Origin: Pedobacter sp. WC2423
Lineage (GTDB): Bacteria; Bacteroidota; Bacteroidia; Sphingobacteriales; Sphingobacteriaceae
NCBI RefSeq assembly: GCF_040822065.1
Contig: NZ_CP162005.1
Span: 4,650,001 to 4,714,000 of the forward strand
DNA length: 64,000 bases
Direction of reading: 5' to 3'
How positions within the stretch are numbered: the stretch's first letter is position 1; the number at the start of each line of letters is the position of its first letter. A program made the translations under genes and the position numbers. Positions 61,003-64,000 of this stretch are shown piece after piece. The notes beneath the pieces were generated by a model. The model was not told the origin of the DNA. It searched no databases and saw only the letters and a list, made by a program, of their open reading frames with translations.

Positions 61003-62343
61003 ATGAAGAAGCTCTTTACTACTTTAAGTAATATTTGGAAAATTCAAGAATTAAAAGAGCGTATCGTATTTACGCTCGTAATTCTTTTGGTCTACAGGTT
61101 CGTTTCTCACGTGGTTTTACCAGGTGTGGATGCAACGGCTTTAGGCGATAATCAGAAATCTGGTATCCTTGGTCTGCTTGATATGTTTGCCGGAGGTTCA
61201 TTCTCCCGTGTATCTGTTCTTGCTCTTGGGGTAATGCCTTACATTTCTGCATCAATTGTAGTTCAGTTATTAGGTATCGCTGTTCCTTCTTTCCAGAAAA
61301 TGCAAAAAGAAGGAGAGAGTGGCAGAAATAAACTAAATCAGATTACCCGTTACTTAACTGTAGCTATTACAGCTGTTCAGGCTGTTGGTTATGTAAAGAC
61401 TCAGGTCCCGCCAGAAGCAATTCTGATTGACCACACTTTATTCTTTGTGCTTGCAACATTTGTTTTATCTGCCGGTACTTTGTTTGTGATGTGGTTAGGG
61501 GAAAAAATCACTGATAAAGGTATAGGAAATGGTATTTCACTAATCATCATGGTTGGTATTATTGCACGTCTTCCGATAGCTTTACAACAGGAGATCAGTT
61601 CCAGATTTGTTGGAGACGGTGGCTTAATCGCGCTTGTTCTGGAGATCGTGGCATTGTTTGCTGTGGTAATGTTTACTATTCTTATTGTTCAGGGGGTCCG
61701 TAAGGTTCCTGTTCAATATGCAAAACGTATTGTTGGTAACAGACAATTCGGTGGCGTAAGACAATATATTCCATTGAAAGTGAATGCTGCTGGTGTAATG
61801 CCGATCATCTTTGCTCAGGCACTGATGTTTATCCCAACCACAGTAACTCAGTTCTTTCCTAAATTGCAGAATACCTGGTTAATCCAGTTTAGTGATCCTA
61901 CTTCACTGGCTTATAGCTTAACATTTGCATTTTTAATCATTGCTTTCACATTCTTCTATACTGCGATTACTGTTAATCCGGTACAGATGTCTGATGATAT
62001 GAAGAAAAATGGCGGTTTCATTCCTGGTATCAAACCAGGCCTGGCAACATCATCTTATATTGATGATGTAATTTCTAAGATCACCTTTCCAGGTTCAGTA
62101 TTCTTAGCTATTATCGCTATCCTTCCATCGATTGCTGTAAAATTCGGTATCAAATCCGAATTCGCGCATTTTTATGGTGGTACATCACTACTGATTTTAG
62201 TAGGTGTTGTGTTGGATACTTTGCAACAGATTGAAAGTTATTTATTAATGCGTCATTATGATGGATTAATGAAAACAGGAAGAGTAACAGGTCGTACAGG
62301 TGTAGCCGCTGCAAATACAAGCAGCAGCAACGCTGTAATTTAA
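61003..62343 (+). CDS. secY: Preprotein translocase subunit SecY
   Basis: Channel subunit of the Sec translocon, 446 residues, ten membrane helices. Plug/helix 2 region GLLDMFAGGSFSRVSVLALGVMPYISASI (part shown) and the cytoplasmic loops QKEGESGRNKLNQITRYLT and VQYAKRIVGNRQFGG are conserved. Placed between rplO and map as usual. Confidence 0.98.
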   Translation: MKKLFTTLSNIWKIQELKERIVFTLVILLVYRFVSHVVLPGVDATALGDNQKSGILGLLDMFAGGSFSRVSVLALGVMPYISASIVVQLLGIAVPSFQKMQKEGESGRNKLNQITRYLTVAITAVQAVGYVKTQVPPEAILIDHTLFFVLATFVLSAGTLFVMWLGEKITDKGIGNGISLIIMVGIIARLPIALQQEISSRFVGDGGLIALVLEIVALFAVVMFTILIVQGVRKVPVQYAKRIVGNRQFGGVRQYIPLKVNAAGVMPIIFAQALMFIPTTVTQFFPKLQNTWLIQFSDPTSLAYSLTFAFLIIAFTFFYTAITVNPVQMSDDMKKNGGFIPGIKPGLATSSYIDDVISKITFPGSVFLAIIAILPSIAVKFGIKSEFAHFYGGTSLLILVGVVLDTLQQIESYLLMRHYDGLMKTGRVTGRTGVAAANTSSSNAVI

Positions 62344-62349
62344 TATTGA

Positions 62350-63135
62350 ATGTCTAAGGTTTATTATAAGTCTCCCGAAGAAGTAGAGCTAATCAGGGAA
62401 AGCTCTTTATTGGTGTCTAAGACGCTTGCAGAAGTCGCAAAAATCATTGCACCAGGAGTTACAACGATGCAGTTAAATAAACTCGCGGAGACTTATATAC
62501 AAGATAACGGAGCAATCCCTGCATTTCTAAACTATAACGGATTTCCATATTCACTTTGTATTTCTCCAAATGAACAGGTTGTTCATGGATTTCCAGGTGA
62601 TTATGTGATACAGGAAGGTGATTTAATTTCTGTCGATTGTGGTGTTATTAAAAACAACTTCTTTGGTGACTCAGCTTATACTTTCTCTATCGGAGAGATT
62701 AGCCCTGAACGCCAGAAGCTGGTTGATATCACTCAGGAATGTTTAAAACGTGCCATTGATAAAGCTGTTGTCGGATCCCGTATCGGTGATGTAGGATTTG
62801 CAGTTCAGTCTTTAGCAGAGGAGAACGGTTTTGGTGTGGTGAGAGAGCTTGTTGGTCACGGTGTTGGCGTTAAATTACATGAGAAGCCCGAAGTACCAAA
62901 CTATGGTAAACGGGGCACAGGGATGAAATTGGAGGAAGGAATGGTAATTGCCATAGAGCCAATGATTAATGCCGGTACTGCTAATGTAAAGTTTTGGTCT
63001 GATGGATGGACTGTTACAAGTCGTGATAATTCACCGTCGGCACATTTTGAGCACACAATTGCTGTTAAAAAGGGCAAAGCAGACGTTTTATCGACCTTTT
63101 CATTTATTGAAGAAGTTTTAAAAGAAAAAAGGTAA
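62350..63135 (+). CDS. map: Methionine aminopeptidase, type I
   Basis: Removes the initiator Met; dinuclear metal enzyme of 261 residues. Metal ligands are visible: Asp in ISVDCGVI, Asp in FFGDSAYTF, His in LVGHGVGVKLHE, Glu in AIEPMIN and Glu in HFEHTIAV. 6 bp after secY; 71 bp before infA. Confidence 0.97.
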   Translation: MSKVYYKSPEEVELIRESSLLVSKTLAEVAKIIAPGVTTMQLNKLAETYIQDNGAIPAFLNYNGFPYSLCISPNEQVVHGFPGDYVIQEGDLISVDCGVIKNNFFGDSAYTFSIGEISPERQKLVDITQECLKRAIDKAVVGSRIGDVGFAVQSLAEENGFGVVRELVGHGVGVKLHEKPEVPNYGKRGTGMKLEEGMVIAIEPMINAGTANVKFWSDGWTVTSRDNSPSAHFEHTIAVKKGKADVLSTFSFIEEVLKEKR

Positions 63136-63154
63136 ATAATTAAATATTTTTATT

Positions 63155-63162
63155 TAATTTTG
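63155..63162 (+). promoter_or_regulatory. Putative -7 element upstream of infA
   Basis: TAATTTTG fits TAnnTTTG, 44 bp before the infA ATG; no clear -33 box. Confidence 0.4.
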
Positions 63163-63206
63163 CAACCCTGTTTAATAGCAGCTAATCAAGTAAAAATCAA
63201 TATTAT

Positions 63207-63425
63207 ATGGCTAAACAAGCCTCGATTGAACAAGACGGTGTAATAAGAGAAGCATTATCAAATGCCATGTTCCGCGTTGAGCTGGAGAATGGTCATGAGA
63301 TTATCGCTCATATCTCAGGTAAAATGAGGATGCACTACATTAAGATATTACCTGGGGACAAAGTAAAATTAGAGATGTCGCCTTACGATTTATCAAAGGG
63401 CAGGATTACTTATAGATATAAATAA
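63207..63425 (+). CDS. infA: Translation initiation factor IF-1
   Basis: OB-fold factor of 72 residues that blocks the A site during initiation. MAKQASIEQDGVIREALSNA, FRVELENGHEIIAHISGKMR and YDLSKGRITYRYK are standard. One base to rpmJ. Confidence 0.98.
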   Translation: MAKQASIEQDGVIREALSNAMFRVELENGHEIIAHISGKMRMHYIKILPGDKVKLEMSPYDLSKGRITYRYK

Positions 63426-63426
63426 A

Positions 63427-63543
63427 ATGAAAGTTAGGTCATCAATTAAAAAACGCAGCGCTGATTGCAAGATTATTCGTCGTAAAGGTAAACTTTACGT
63501 AATCAACAAGAAAAATCCTAAGTACAAGCAGCGTCAAGGTTAA
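63427..63543 (+). CDS. rpmJ: 50S ribosomal protein L36, zinc-free type
   Basis: Very short gene, 38 residues, start MKVRSSIKKRSADCKIIRRK, end NPKYKQRQG. Only one Cys (14) remains of the four zinc ligands of the classic form, so it cannot hold zinc. Gene order infA-rpmJ-rpsM is conserved. Confidence 0.97.
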   Translation: MKVRSSIKKRSADCKIIRRKGKLYVINKKNPKYKQRQG

Positions 63544-63624
63544 GAAAAAATTATTGAGGTATGATTAGATTGAATGTACAGGTTACTCAATCTGTCGTCA
63601 ATTAATCAAACATTTAGTACAAAT

Positions 63625-64000
63625 ATGGCAAGGATATCAGGTATAGATTTACCAAGAAACAAAAGAGGCGAAATTGGACTAACTTACATCTTCGGTGTAG
63701 GCAGATCAACTGCTCAGCGTATATTAACTGAGGCAGGTATCGATTTTAGCAAAAAAGTACAGGACTGGTCTGATGAAGAGTTATCAGCGATACGTACAAT
63801 CATTAATGACGGAATTAAAGTAGAAGGTGCTTTACGTTCTGAAGTTCAGTTAAACATTAAACGTTTAATGGATATTGGTTGTTACCGCGGATTACGTCAC
63901 AGAAAAGGTTTACCGGTACGTGGACAACGTACTAAGAACAATTCTCGTACTCGTAAAGGCAAGAGAAAAACAGTTGCTAACAAGAAAAAAGCTACTAAAT
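63625..64000 (+). CDS. rpsM: 30S ribosomal protein S13, 3' end at window edge
   Basis: Head protein contacting the P-site tRNA. 125 residues are visible (MARISGIDLPRNKRGEIGLT; then YIFGVGRSTAQRIL; basic end GKRKTVANKKKATK); the last base, T at 64000, is probably the first base of the stop codon, since this is the family's full length. First gene of the alpha operon part; the rest lies outside. Confidence 0.97.
   Translation, partial: MARISGIDLPRNKRGEIGLTYIFGVGRSTAQRILTEAGIDFSKKVQDWSDEELSAIRTIINDGIKVEGALRSEVQLNIKRLMDIGCYRGLRHRKGLPVRGQRTKNNSRTRKGKRKTVANKKKATK

Overview
The window is a chromosomal segment of a Bacteroidota bacterium, most likely Sphingobacteriaceae and Pedobacter-like. Evidence: a SusC/SusD pair, promoters of the Bacteroidota type (TTTG at -33, TAnnTTTG at -7), AT-rich start regions with few Shine-Dalgarno sequences, a CHASE3 hybrid kinase next to CheR, a GT117 (DUF2723) protein, and a zinc-free L36 and S14. 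No insertion sequence, prophage, CRISPR array or rRNA operon is visible. Assignment is from reading motifs and gene order; no database search was run.

Layout. (1) 1-13048: a starch/maltodextrin utilisation locus: SusC (5' end outside the window), SusD, SusE-like lipoprotein, periplasmic GH13, beta-phosphoglucomutase, GH65 maltose phosphorylase, second GH13 and a sugar MFS carrier. Glucans are bound and imported at the outer membrane, trimmed in the periplasm, carried inward as maltose, and split with phosphate to glucose and beta-glucose-1-phosphate, which PgmB feeds into glycolysis. (2) 13119-21890: S10 peptidase, accA, GT117 membrane protein, tRNA-Gln, prs, rplY (L25) and pth. Three perfect 67-bp tandem repeats, each with its own micro-ORF, form the rplY leader. 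(3) 21900-30257 (minus strand): a sensory island with a CHASE3-GAF-kinase-3xREC protein, CheR and a REC-kinase-REC protein, then a LytS/LytTR pair. (4) 30436-33666: Spx/ArsC-like protein, a carboxypeptidase-regulatory-domain protein and an M1 metallopeptidase. (5) 33978-41370: a five-gene operon for an NRPS-independent (NIS) siderophore: an IucA/IucC synthetase fused to an AlcB/IucB-type GNAT, a second synthetase, a MATE exporter, an acyl carrier protein and an AMP-dependent acyl ligase. (6) 41367-43786: MscS channel, DUF2027-like protein, VF530 protein. (7) 44007-47403: rpsL-rpsG-fusA-rpsJ. (8) 47522-51603: five unrelated genes (two membrane/outer membrane proteins, a coiled-coil protein, TauE/SafE permease and DUF1634) lying between rpsJ and rplC. 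(9) 51787-64000: the S10-spc-alpha cluster from rplC to rpsM, including secY, map, infA, and the short genes rpmD and rpmJ.

The most interesting parts are the siderophore operon, which joins a NIS backbone pathway to a ligase/carrier/GNAT acylation module of the kind known from mycobactin (MbtM/MbtL/MbtK); the tandem leader of rplY; and the separation of rpsJ from the rest of the S10 operon.
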